Below, piece by piece: positions 23,401 to 34,800 of a stretch of DNA of 64,000 nucleotides. A model generated the notes under the pieces. The model saw only the letters and a program-made list of their open reading frames with translations, was not told where the DNA came from and made no database searches. Origin of the DNA: Aristolochia californica. Its lineage: Eukaryota; Streptophyta; Magnoliopsida; Piperales; Aristolochiaceae. The DNA lies in contig JARWKL010000010.1 of NCBI GenBank assembly GCA_029961685.1, positions 1,922,001 to 1,986,000 of the forward strand. Reading direction: 5' to 3'. Position 1 is the first letter of the stretch; the number at the start of each line of letters is the position of its first letter. Both the position numbers and the translations under genes were made by a program.

Positions 23401-26400
23401 AGTATATAGATAATTTTATGCAAGGTTAATATACAGAGGTTATGTCCAATTTTAAGTAGAGGTTATACCCAATTTTATGTAAAATATATGCATAATTTTA
23501 TATACAATTTATTTGACTTGTATTTTATGCAAAGTTTTAAATGTAAGTTGGTGCTCAAACTCGGTAAAAATTATTGAGTTCGAGCTCGATTACAATTTTT
23601 GGCTCGAGGCTAGGCTAGGCTCGGCTCGAGCTTGAGTTCGAAATATTTAAATCAAGCTAGGCTCAAACATAGGCAGGTTTGGGCTCGGCTCGATTCGATG
23701 CCATCCCTAATGACACATATGTATTAACCCCACAAAGATCCAAGAATGGCCACAAGGCTGTTCTTCAGCAGATGATGAAACCCCTCTTTAAAGAATTGAT
23801 TTTTTATATTTTGAAAAGTTCAAAGAATTCAAATTTCATTTATATTTTTTGCCGAAATCAAAGGAAGAATCGCACGAACCTTTCCAGACATCATATCAAT
23901 AGACACAATATGAGATACTGTCTCTTGAGAGAGAATAACTGGTGCATATTCATTTTGAACAGGAGCCTGGTCAAGATTCTCAGGAATGTATTCATCCTGA
24001 ACAGGAGATTGGTCTGCCTCCATCTTCTTTATTGTAAACCCATGCTCCTTCTCAAACTGCTCCCTCTCTGAATGTAGCACCTTCAAAGCATAGGCTACAC
24101 CACTGGTCAATGGCCTCTCAAAGGCTGTCCTTGCTGTATATTCTGCGAATGTTTTCTGTGGGAAACATGACTTGGATGAGCATCACAGCATACAGTTGGC
24201 AGCATGTGTCATAAGCACCATTTTATTACTTTTTTTAATGAGCATACATGAACTTTTAACACTTCCAGATTTGATTGTCATAGTATTCACTGACAAGTAT
24301 CGGTTTTAGTACTATGAAAAGTTCCCCAAAAATAGACGCAAATGATATAACTATAGACAACATAATTATATAGCTAGATACCACAAAAGAGTGGTAGAGC
24401 ACCTAACAAATAGAAAAGGTACATTCTCCAATGACTGGGCAATTCTTGCGAGATTTAAGTGCAAATGTCTTGTTTCTGATCATAGTTGTAAGTGAAAACA
24501 ATAGGATTTGCTACTTGGGCACCAACCTGTTCATGTTACTTTGTGACTTACTCAAGTGAACCATATTTGAAGTTTTGGGCGAGTAAAATGTCCTGTTAGT
24601 TCGCATTACAATAGGGGGGAAGAGAGAGATTTTACTTGATCAATGGCCGAAGGGTGCTTCCCATGGTGAAATGTTGAAATTAGAATCGCCAGAGCACGTA
24701 CATGTTTCATGCTCACATTGAACTGGTCCTGCAACATGCGGGCCCTCTCATCACACATATTTGCAAGCATCTCTCTCCTCCTTAAAACAATATTTTCATT
24801 CATAGTCCAAAATATCCACATAGACCCAATCACACCAGACAAAACCCATAGGATTAGAAGCTTCCTCCTCCATCTGCCAGTCCTACAACCTTTTGAGCTA
24901 GGTAATTGTTGTTGTTGAGCGTTCTGATGCTTTTTACAGCCATGGCAACATGAAATTTGGCAATGAACAGCCATTCCAACTAGGACCCACCCACAAATCT
25001 GGAACAAAAGCATTGGATGCTTCTCCTTATATTCTTCATTGCATTTTACATGTGTTCCAATTCTTGAGTTCTTCTGGTCCTCCTGCAAGAATGATCTTGA
25101 TTAGTCAAAAGTTCAGATATTATGGCCACATAAAAGCAATAAGGCACAATTGCCTTTAAATTTATTGATTGATTAAGATCAGTGTCTGCCATTCAAATAA
25201 TACTAATAACCATGAAATAAGGTTGGTGTTTGGATTGAACCTTTTCATTGATTGATTAAGAATGGTGTCTGCAAATGCTCCCTTGTTGAGTTGTTAAGAT
25301 CTCTTCTAGCAGAAACTACATGACATGAGGTCTAAGTGGGGTTGATGACAGGTCCATGAAAAATATGCAGAGGACAAAGAGAGAGATTCTAGTGTTTTCA
25401 GTGATCATTTAGCTTTTTCCCTTTGTTCTTCTAGCAATTTATTCCACACCTTATTCCATTCTGTTCCAATAAAGGTTGTCAAGGCTTCATATCAGCAAGA
25501 ATTAGTGATTGTCCGTTTGATAGCAAACTCAAGTGATCACCAGAAGAACAATGTTGAACTGTTTAAGATCATAAACATTGTGCTACTATACACTTGGCAC
25601 CAAAAAGCATTAAAAAGTTAAAATACCTGTTGTGTGCACTATTAGAAGATTTAACTATAATTAAGTGTGCTTCAAAGCTGTCTAATTCTGAACACACCTG
25701 AATATCTAGGTAAATAGAAACACACCTTATCAGACACAACATCACCAGCAATGGCACAAGACATGAAATGTGAGGAGTTTAACAATGAATCCTCAGCACA
25801 TGATAGACCAAGCTCCTCATAGATGTACTTATGCTGCATTAAACATGTGTCTGAATGTTCCACAGATCTTATCAACTCCCCATATTGTTCTTTGAGCTTC
25901 TTGTTTAGCTCCATCCTCATTGCAGCCTTCTCTAGGCACTCTGGGAATGCCTTCAACAAAACAAGATACAAATGTTAGCATCAATATGAATGTTGCAGAT
26001 AGAAAATCTGAAGTTTTTATGAAAAGGAAAAGTTTGAATCCCAGAAACATGAAACATATCTTACTACCTCTGATAGAGATAAGATGCTTAAAAGAACTGA
26101 CCATCTGGTCAAAAGAACTAATTTGTTTTATTTCTCAGCAAATCAAGGTACTTTATTCTACACATGGTACTAATCTCATACAATCCCTCAAGCCACCGTC
26201 TCGGCTACAAATCAACCGGTGAATCCAATGAAGGAAACGGAAGGGGAGGAAATGTTTCCTTTTGAAAGTTTATATGGGGACATAAAATAAAAAAATAAAA
26301 AAAACTGGAGAAGTTCAACATGTCATTTGAGAACTTATGCATAACATAAATTATGAATGTCAAACAAAAACTTTTTTAACTGTATCTGGAAACACTTTGG

Positions 26401-27060
26401 AAATCATAACAAGGAAAGTTGAGAAGCTCAAATTTTGGAATGCAAGCAACTAAGGTAGAAAGAACAAGAGAGCAGATTGTAAGAGACCGGTTCCTATGAG
26501 GACCCTAACCGAAACAGAAACATCACTTAACAAATGACCTTTTTCTCGCATGACAGAAGCTAGTTCACCAAAATTAAGAGTTCCCAATATTTCCAAATAA
26601 AATAACTACTTAAACAAGAAACAACTACGGCATTCTCATTAGATCTTAGCCAGTCAGTCATTCTAGCCTAACGTCACAGAAAACCAAGAAATGAAAGAAC
26701 AAAAGAATGAAGTGATAAAAAAATCAATGAAATATATAAATAGCAACAGCACTGTACCAAATCTGATGCCGACATAAGAGAAGTCAAGGTATCAGCTTGA
26801 TTAATGCTGATATTCAAGTGCTCTCGCAGAATCCAAGCTTTCTCTTGAAACACGGCTTCAGTTCTCTCCTCCTTGAATGAAATTTTAGGATTGACCGTGT
26901 TGCATGAAAGCCAGACAAACACAACAATACAAAATAAAATCCACGATACTCGACTTCGTCTTCTCCATTTCCAACCGTTACTGGATCGCAACTGCTCTTT
27001 AACGTTTGAATTCATAGAATGGCAATTGCTAGAAGAAGAGGTCTCGCAATTCAAGGCCAT
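17482..27060 (-). CDS. HK2: cytokinin-receptor hybrid histidine kinase, HK2 type
   Basis: 1205 residues, 13 exons: 27060-26758, 25950-25726, 25082-24636, 24155-23880, 21927-21758, 21668-21456, 21368-21182, 20164-20113, 19997-19768, 19680-19582, 19438-18771, 18345-17863, 17746-17482; 3618 nt. Membrane sensor of cytokinin, signalling by His-to-Asp phosphorelay through Hpt proteins to response regulators. Hydrophobic segments lie near residues 38-53, 205-225 and 245-268. The extracytosolic CHASE domain follows (begins near LANMCDERARMLQDQFN, then ERPLTSGVAYALKVLHSERE), then a helix SAITTALGVLVIALLIGHIF. His-kinase: ATVSHEIRTPM with H614, N box NLVGNSIK, G1 EDTGVGIP (about 818), G2 GGTGIGLS (about 848). 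A pseudo-receiver is followed by a true receiver with DD 1065-1066, phosphoacceptor D1110 (LDVQMPEMDG) and K1182. All catalytic residues are present. The long N-terminal extension with extra helices is typical of HK2/AHK2. Intron 4 contains a hAT-like element. Confidence 0.93.
22262..22350 (-). mobile_element. SINE-like tRNA head in HK2 intron 4
   Basis: On the minus strand there is box A-like TGGCTCAATGG (22320-22310), then about 20 nt, then box B-like GGTTTCAAAATC (22289-22278), followed by an A run (AAAAAAA). The head shares CCTTTGGCTCA.TGG.CACATGG with the copy at 1555 on the plus strand, so the two probably belong to one family. It is inserted in the same orientation as the host gene. 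Confidence 0.45.
22431..23709. mobile_element. non-autonomous hAT-like DNA transposon in HK2 intron 4
   Basis: 1279 bp. The left end is TAGGGGTGGCATTGAACC and the right end read inward is TAGGGATGGCATCGAATC, an imperfect terminal inverted repeat that continues into GAGCCG. Flanking 8-mers are gtgacaca (22423-22430) and atgacaca (23710-23717), an 8-bp target duplication with one mismatch, as hAT transposases make. Subterminal DNA is rich in ggctcg/cgagcc words. The interior has a GC-rich block and an AT-rich block with tatgcataattttat repeats, and no transposase. A second, more decayed copy lies at 37835-39563. Confidence 0.85.
22515..22548. repeat. subterminal hairpin in the hAT-like element
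   Basis: ttatctggatct (22515-22526) and agatccagataa (22537-22548) form a perfect 12-bp stem with a 10-nt loop. The second copy of the element keeps a similar hairpin near 37897-37925 (cccgaatctcaa... then ttgagatccggg). Conservation suggests transposase or host-factor recognition. Confidence 0.7.
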
Positions 27061-28490
27061 TCTGACAAGAATCTACCTTCATATCTTCAAGAACAGTTGA
27101 AGGAGGTCGAGGAAAACTCCAGCAACCGCAGAAAAACTCATAAAAACGAAAAGTTTCAAAGTCTCAACTTGAGAAATCCAGCTATGAGAGAAATTAGTCG
27201 GGACCCAGTAAGTTTTTCTGCAAGTTGAGCTGGGTTCATCCACCATAGGTACAACAGGACAGAATTTTAGCCTCCCTTGCTCTCTCTTCTGCTTTATCTT
27301 CTCGAGTTCTACTTAGCTCCCTAACGGCTGAAAAACCCTACCAAATTGCGATCCCTCCACGGGACTCAATCGAGAAACTCGACCAGAAGCGAATCTATGA
27401 GAGTATCAATGGTGTCGAAAACGACTCGCCGACTCCCAAGCTGTAAAGTTGCTTTTCCTAGAAAAAAAACAATCGACGAATTTAACAAGAGCGATTCAGG
27501 AAAATGCTGGTGCACCTTCGACTTGAAGCCATCTTCCGGTCTAAATCAACATTCACCGCCAACGGTTCGGTGCATCTCTCCCGACGTCAAAAGAGTCAAA
27601 GTCACGACTACTTCAGAACAGCAAAATCCCGAAAACAAGTCAGGTGCTACGCCAAAAAAGACCACCCTTTGAGCTCCATCTCATGAACGCATCCTGAAAC
27701 GATTGCCCACCTTTCAACAGAGTGGCTCGAGAAACCCAAAAGCTACAGACGCACAAGATCCAGGGGATTCTCAGCAACTCCACAGAAGCATTCGAAATTA
27801 AACAGTCCTGTACCCTACCTGTCTTCCTCCTACCGCTCAACCCAACCGACGTCAACAAGTCTTCCAGCCAAATAGCCCACTCACAAACCAAAAAGCCCAA
27901 CTCTGCCAAGGAAATCAAGCAACAGAGCCAATTATATGCAACCCAGTTCGGCTCTAAGCGATACGAGCAGGAATCATCTGTCTACACAAGTGAAAACGAC
28001 GTCCTCCTTCCATCGCTTTGCTCGTTTGTTCCGTCTCCCCTGTTCTGTTGTCTCTGTTGTTCTTTTCTCCCCTATCTTTCACTATCTCATTTTTTTTCTT
28101 GTTTTTGAAGCTGGCTACATCATTATCTCATCATCTGGTGGTGGGGAAGATTAAGGAAAAGAAAAAACAACCATGCAAGTGGGAAAACAGCTTAAAAGAG
28201 AACCCAAGAAGTTTTATGTTCCCTCACTTTTTCTTTTTTCAATAATTTTCTTCTTCTTCTGCTCTTTTGCTCTGTGCTCTCTGAAACCGTGAAACATACT
28301 GAGAAGAGAAGAGAGAGAGAGCAGGAGCAGATTTTCCAGTTCAATTTGTCAGAGCACAATAGGAGAGAGGAATCGCTTGAATCTCTTGCTCTCGACGAAA
28401 CAACGGCAATTAATCGTGTCAATTTGTTAAGGTACAAAAAAGTTAAGATTTTTATTCGAACAAAGTCGCAAAATTAATTGATTTAAACAA
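27061..28490 (-). other. 5' leader and promoter region of HK2
   Basis: This is upstream of the HK2 start codon, and I see no convincing exon on either strand. Within 190 nt of the start there are several upstream ATGs on the minus strand (listed separately). The region around 28200-28330 is rich in CT/GA runs. The transcription start cannot be placed. Confidence 0.45.
27079..27246 (-). other. upstream ORF (55 codons) in the HK2 leader, with overlapping uORFs
   Basis: An ATG at 27246 opens a 55-residue frame beginning MVDEPSSTCRKTYW, ending TGA at 27079, with an internal ATG at 27141. A second frame starts at 27239 (27 residues, MNPAQLAEKL). A third starts at 27082 (17 residues, MKVDSCQNG) and overlaps the main start by ending at 27029. 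If the mRNA includes this stretch, scanning ribosomes meet all three before the HK2 ATG. Repression is inferred, not shown. Confidence 0.35.
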
Positions 28491-30421
28491 TCAAATTATT
28501 AAATCAAAATGTCACCCTTTAATCCATCTTCCACAATTTATTTATTATTCATACTTTTAGAGAAATTACGAAAAATAATATTTAAAAAAAGGAGAGACGT
28601 TGAGGCTTGCAGCGACAACCTGTATCATTTCAGATCATTAAAGAAGAAAAAATACATGGACTCTAAAGTACGCACGAAGGGCAGCCACCTTAAACCTACG
28701 CACCAAATCCCTTCCAAAAACTCGCCGAGTATAAAAAATAAAAAAAAATAGGGGCTTTCTCGGCTCCTCCAGCCTTTTGACCTGTGCCGAGCTGTCCCAG
28801 CGCCCGTGGGTCCCATCTGCCAGCTCGCCTCCGACAACTAACATTTTATCTTTTTGCGCAAGCGGTGGCTCAAAAAGCGGGAGATACAGTGGGACCCGCC
28901 CCTTCCAGTTCGTTTTCGGCGCCGCAGAGACGCAGCGAAACGACGAAAACGCCATTGCATCGTCCGCGTTACGTTGCTGCATCAGGCAAGTGACAGTGTG
29001 AGGTTCTCGACCATTAAAGGGAATATATCGAGTGATTGTCGATCTGGGTGAGACGCGAGAATGAAGCTTTGGCCTTCAGAGACAATTCTCTGTGGGGAAT
29101 ATCATGTGGACATAGATTTGTTTCATTTTTAATAATCTTCGGTTTACGAAACCACAAGATCACTTTTTACGATAATATTATAATACAAGAGATCTGATTC
29201 TTGAAGATTTCCAATTGCTCATGGCCAAATCCCAGTCACCTCTCTGCTCTGGTTTCTACAAAATGGCCTTAAAAAGTAAACCGGTTCCTACCAGAGGCAG
29301 CAGCTCCCTTCTCTCTGCTCTCATCTCATTCTTAGTTTAATCCTCGTCGTTTTAATTCTTCTGATTATACGGTGGTGAACCCATCATATTCCGTGTAAAA
29401 CTATTCATTAGCCTCACTGGTGATGTTGAAGGATTATTCGACCAGTTGCTCCCACAGGAGCCATGAAAGGGATTGATGGAGGAGGGGATGGTTTTGATCC
29501 ATGAGAGAATGATAGAGATGGGGGCAGGGATGGTCACCTCCATCCCTCTCCTCCCCCTTTTGGGAGAGAAGCTCAAAGACCAAGGGCCTCCTACCCTACT
29601 GTTTTCAGTGTTGTAGCCCAATGGAAACACCCAGTGAGTTCAACTGCTAGTTCAGTAACAGGGGTGAGGGTACTCTCAAGTGGAAGATGATCAGGGGACC
29701 CATCTGCTGCTTCCATAATTGAAGGAGGGCCAAATGAATAAGGGATGATCTTCCTACTCCCATAATTGAAGATTGGGAAGTAAAGACATCTAGGTAACAA
29801 CTTGGTTGGTTAATAGAATTGAATCAAGATTTAATAATTAGATTTTGAGTTGTGGGACTTCGAAGGAAATATAGACCACACTGGCTTCAATTCTAACTTA
29901 ATTCAGAACCTATGCTTATAAAATATTACAATCAGATTACTATGTTCATAACCAGTAACTCATGGATCTCATTAAATTACCACAAGATAGAATTCACATC
30001 AAGACTTTTATCTTTCAATTTTCATTAAATTCTGACTTCACTAAACCTGCTTCCTCTTGTCCTTCGTCTCCTTATTTTCCCTTTTTTTCTTCTCCTTTAA
30101 TCCACTCCATATTGCAATTTTACAAACCCAAATCATCATTTTCTGGTTTCCAAGCTACAAACCCTGTGCAGATAAATCTAAATGCAGCTTCACTAAAGCT
30201 GGTGGATGGTAGCTCGAAGAGCATATTCACCATCAGTTCATGAGCCACCTACCTCTTCAACGAACCTTCAGAATAATGTTGCCAGTAAAAAAAAATTGTA
30301 TTTTGTGAGTCCATGCCAAAGATGGAAGCAAACTAAGTTCAATGAAGCCTCCCATAAAGCCCCCCAAGTTTTCTAGGCTTCAACACAACTCTGACCTGTC
30401 GATTTCTTAACTCTTGCTGAG
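28491..30421. other. intergenic region between HK2 and the fasciclin-like gene
   Basis: No supported gene. A GC-rich promoter-like patch at 28790-28985 contains gtgggtcc and gtgggacc (GTGGGNCC words). Open frames at 28638-28982 (minus), 29352-29800 (minus) and 29962-30243 (plus) are not recognised and are treated as chance or relics. Confidence 0.5.
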
Positions 30422-31171
30422 ATGGCTCTCTGGGTTCTTCTTCTCCTTGCACTCTTCCAACTCTCCCATTCACAATCGATCAATCCTCCAGCAGACATCA
30501 GTGATATGGAGTCGGCCATGGATGACTTGAGATCGAGATCTTATGAAGGATTTATCATCCTTCTGAAGGTGATAAACAACACCAATAACTCATGGAGTGA
30601 AGGTGAAGCAACATTCCTGGTGCCTATCGACAAGGTGCTTTCAGAGTATAGCATCTCCCCTCTCAACATAGAGCAATTTGTGCTTTCTCACTTCATCAAC
30701 AAGGCTCTACCGTTCAAGAACCTGATGAGCTTCCCAACTGGAACACAAATACCTTCTGGACTCCCAAACCAGATGTTCACAATCACCAATGGAGGGCGGA
30801 GGAACTTCAATGTCAACAATGCTAGAATTATTGCACCAAATATCTGCAAAAGCTCTTTAATTAAATGCCATGGTATTGATGCAGTTATCAGTTTTGATCA
30901 ACAGTCAATACCACCTCCTCCACCAGCTTTGACGCCTCCCCCATCAATCTTGCCACTTCCAAATTTGGAGAAGAACATCCCCAGTGCAATCCACAGACAA
31001 GAGCCTCAATCGTCTTCCAATGAGTTGGAAGGAGCTTCTGCAGGAACTGAAGGCCCCCTTGTGGATCAGAATAGTTCAAGTGGAGTTCGTTGCATTGCTA
31101 GGGGTAGTTATGGTCATTTGGTTATTCTCATCTCTGGTCTCTCTGTTCTGCTGTTCACGATGAACATCTGA
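30422..31171 (+). CDS. FAS1-domain, fasciclin-like arabinogalactan protein
   Basis: Single exon, 249 residues. The signal peptide is MALWVLLLLALFQLSHS, with cleavage near residue 18. A single FAS1 domain follows: SYEGFIILLKVINN, the H1-like box ATFLVPIDKVLS, the FVLSHFI region, a GTQIPSGLPN loop, then NNARIIAPNICKSSLIKCHGIDAVI. Possible N-glycosylation sites sit at NNTNNS. A Pro-rich stretch (PPPPPALTPPPS) suits arabinogalactan glycosylation. The C-terminus ends in a hydrophobic tail (LVILISGLSVLLF) after a small-residue region, suggesting a GPI anchor. Such proteins act at the cell surface in wall assembly and adhesion. It resembles the divergent FLA19-21/FAS1-only group. AATAAA lies at 31312. 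Confidence 0.88.
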   Translation: MALWVLLLLALFQLSHSQSINPPADISDMESAMDDLRSRSYEGFIILLKVINNTNNSWSEGEATFLVPIDKVLSEYSISPLNIEQFVLSHFINKALPFKNLMSFPTGTQIPSGLPNQMFTITNGGRRNFNVNNARIIAPNICKSSLIKCHGIDAVISFDQQSIPPPPPALTPPPSILPLPNLEKNIPSAIHRQEPQSSSNELEGASAGTEGPLVDQNSSSGVRCIARGSYGHLVILISGLSVLLFTMNI

Positions 31172-31311
31172 AAAGTGACTGCAAAATTTCGGTTCTGAAA
31201 CTACCTTTGCTGCCTGGAAGAGGAATGTCTTCTGCCAAATGTAGTAAACTAGTTCATAGATCTTTTTAACTTCATAGTCAAAAGATATAGATAACATCCA
31301 CAATCATTTCT

Positions 31312-31317
31312 AATAAA
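31312..31317 (+). terminator. polyadenylation signal AATAAA of the fasciclin-like gene
   Basis: AATAAA about 140 bp after the stop codon, in ttctaataaaaaac. Use is inferred from position. Confidence 0.45.
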
Positions 31318-31884
31318 AAACATACTTTCTTCTGCTAACTGAAACTATTCGTATTGGTATCATATGTCAGGTGCACAGAACGCCAATATCATCCATGAAA
31401 TCTGATACAAACTTTCAATCTAGTACAGGTATCACAATTTTGAAAAAAATTAACAAATGGCAAAAAAAAACTTCGGTAACTAATTACACTAGTCTATCAG
31501 TATATGAAATCATATTCAAACAACAAGGAAACTATCCACCTTCCTAGACTCCACAGACTACAGTAGCAGAACCCATTCCGTTAGAACAACTGATTACATC
31601 TATCAGTGTCCATTGAGTGGAAGGCCCAATCCACTAGGCAACCTCACTGTTATCAGTACAATAAATGAAACATAACATTTAGAGAAACGAGGTCAAAGGA
31701 ATCCATCCACCAGGAGTATGGGTGCTGGTAGATTTTACATTAAAGTAAAAAGTGTTCCACAGGCATTTTTTGATGTACATATCTAAGAAAACAACAGATT
31801 CAGGGCACACTTAGCAATAGAGATATACAACAAACCAATGGTCCTATCCTACAGTACAAGTACAAGGACACCCCCTCTCTCTTT
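31318..31884. other. convergent 3' spacer
   Basis: Between the plus-strand fasciclin-like gene and the 3' end of the minus-strand OBERON gene. It probably carries the OBERON 3' UTR. No other feature seen. Confidence 0.6.
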
Positions 31885-34800
31885 TCATGGCACAGAACTA
31901 AGGGGATGATGGTCGCCTGACTGCCCTTCTGACTTTGCTGGCACATTATACACATTCTTGAGTAAGTCCTGGATCTTGCATAACATGAGCATCTGGGAAG
32001 GGTCTGCGCCACTGCTGCTCTGAGAAGCACGTGAGCTCTCCTGGAGCTTAATCTTCTCAAATAGATACTGTTTCTCAGCCTCAGCCTCATTCAGGCGAAG
32101 CTTCAAATACCTACTGGCATACTCTTCCTCCGCCTTTTCAGATTTGGCAAGGGCAATTCTCTGAAGCCTCTCAGCTTCTCGCCTGGCCTCACTAGCCTTC
32201 AGCTGGAACATGTCAGCTTCAGCTTGCTTGAGCCTAACAATGCTTTCCAATTCTTCAATCTGCTGTTTTTTCCTCTGTCTCTCCATCTGCAGCTCAGCTA
32301 CCTCACGTGCCTTGTCCTCAAGCTCCCGATCACATGCATCAAGGGCATGACGTGCTTTCTTGAACATCCGCATCTTCTCCTCTGCCACCATTTCCATTTT
32401 TCTAACAGCTTCTTGAACCACCTCAGCAATTCGATTACAAGCTTCCTGTGGTGCAATTAGCCTCCCAGTTTCTTCAGTATCAGGGTTCTTTGTAGGGTCC
32501 ATCTCAAGTTCTGACAAAGAACCCTTGCAAAAAAATCAGTACTTACAAAAAGAAAGCTGACATTGGGGTGCCACATAAAAAAAAAAAAAAAAAATTGAAA
32601 ACAACAATGTATTCACCCATATATCAAAATAAAAATAAAAAGAGAACAATGCAGCACTGATGATCAACCAATTGAAGCTCACTCTTCATACATGGAGTCA
32701 CCATCCAAACATTTCATGAATGTACAAACCAACCCTCTAACATGTCATGGCCCAAGCGCCAACACTAAAGGTCTGACCTTTGAATTTTATTTGTCTTTAT
32801 TTTTTAAATGTAACAATTGAATAATTAACACCAATATGACATGAATCAGAAGCAAAAACGAAGCCACTGAAGTCCATCCTGACTTTACGAAGAGCAGATA
32901 ACAAGAGCCCCATCAGTGAAGAAGAAAAAGGATGAGAGAGCATGGTAATTGAATACAAGAGCCCAATTATTAGTTTGGAAATTAAACATCAGTTCCAGTT
33001 AATGACATGGTGAGGGTCCCAGTCCAGCACCTGATTATTAGTTAATTTGAAGTAGAGATATACACAAAAATATGATGGTTCTTGCAGACAGTCATATGAC
33101 AATAATGTCTGAACATAATTGAACAAAAACTTATGTATAATTTTGTTTGCTCTGGTAAATAATTCACTTTAATTTCCTTATCACAACTTATTATGTCATA
33201 CATTTTGTCTGAATAGCATTTGAATACAGTCTCAATGAAGAAGAACACCAGACTTAATAGGAAGGGAACTGAGAAAATTTGAAAATATAAAGCAATAGAG
33301 AAGGAAAAGGAAGATAAACAAAGACAACTTTGTAAAAGAAAGGATTTCCAACAACAAGATGCTGCAAGAAAATTCCCTTTGTGACAACAGTGCCAGACAT
33401 GTGGGTGGTGCACCTCAATGAATGCAGGGACAGTTTCCTATTCTACGGATAAGAAAAAGACTACCAGAAGCCACCAAGGGGGGACACATACACCAAGTTT
33501 CCATCCAACTAGGAAATGATGAGAATGAAGCTGAGCTCTCAAGTCAGTCCTTTCGGAGTCAACTAACTCAAAGGGGTATAGCACAAAGATTCTCCTGTTG
33601 CCTACCCCCTCCTTCAACAGCAATAGAACTGCTCTCATGATACCCTCAAAACTAAAACTAACATCTACCAGCAGATGACACTCCAATTCAGTAATAAAGG
33701 GTATTTATGTTGTACTGTTCTGCCAAAAGTCTGTAACTCTTAGGATTAATTTTACTTGAGATTTTTTTGTCATCGCAAGGGCATATTTGATGTCTTCATA
33801 CTAATATTAACTTTTTTATTTTTTTAAACAGCAAGATTTTCACTGAGAGGGGAGGGAGAAAGGACCCCTATGGGGTTACACCTTTACTTAAAAGAAGAAA
33901 AGATAACCAAATTACATTACACCAATAGTGCAGAAAAAGAAGAAGAAGAAGATATGAGTCCTGCCTACAACAGAGATGAAGAGGAGCGGAGTTATGTTAT
34001 ACTAATAAATAAAGAAAAGGAGGTTGAGCTTCAGTATGTCAACAACCTCACAGCCTAAAACTTCACTCTTTCTCACTGTCAATCTCCTCATTCTTTGCCT
34101 CCCTGCTCTATTCTCTGAACCTCTACCGTCTTCGCCAGTCTCTGCACATAGGTTACCTTCTTGGTTTTATCTTCATCCATTTCATTAAGGCCCCCAAACA
34201 TCAATTACATAGGACTATTTCTTACACATATAGATTACAACCTAAAAATGGTTTAAACCCAACGATCCCATGCTGATTTCATCGCACTCAATCATGCCAT
34301 TCAGATAGACATTCACAACTCTAGCCAATTTGCACTAAACTATGAATCCTAGTCTAGTACAAAATATATTAAAATAAAGTGCTACGTTAGGCATTCAGAG
34401 GAGCTACAGTTGACAAATATTAATTCAACTTGCAGATCTCATATTCACAAACTACCAGAACCGGAGACCAGCTACATTTCATAAGAGTATAACCACCTCA
34501 AAGCAACATAAAATTAAATACAAAGACTATACTTTCAATGCAATAAGCTAATCTAAGTTAAAAGCACCCAAAGTGGAATAAAACCATCATTACCTTGGAA
34601 AAAGTGCAGCATCACTTTCCAAGCCATTGAGTCAGCAACTCCGTTCTTCAACTTTTCCATGAGATCTTCACACTTCCAAAGAAGTTTTCTGCCTCGTGGA
34701 TCCTCACTGCCACGGAAAATTCTACTAACAAAATCAAGTTCCCTCATCAAGGCTTCCCGGTCCCAACTGGGTGCACAGTGCTGAAAGACATCTTTGACCC

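Noticed and set aside
27346..28108. Plus-strand open frames of 108 and 128 codons upstream of HK2
   Set aside because: They overlap in different frames in the HK2 leader region. Composition is Ser/Thr/Pro-rich without domains, so they are likely chance.
28638..28982. 114-codon minus-strand frame in a GC-rich patch
   Set aside because: GC-rich patches give long chance frames, and several overlapping frames exist on both strands. No domain.
29352..29800. Two overlapping minus-strand frames that might be one frameshifted gene
   Set aside because: I could not match them to any family, and no splice or start support was seen.
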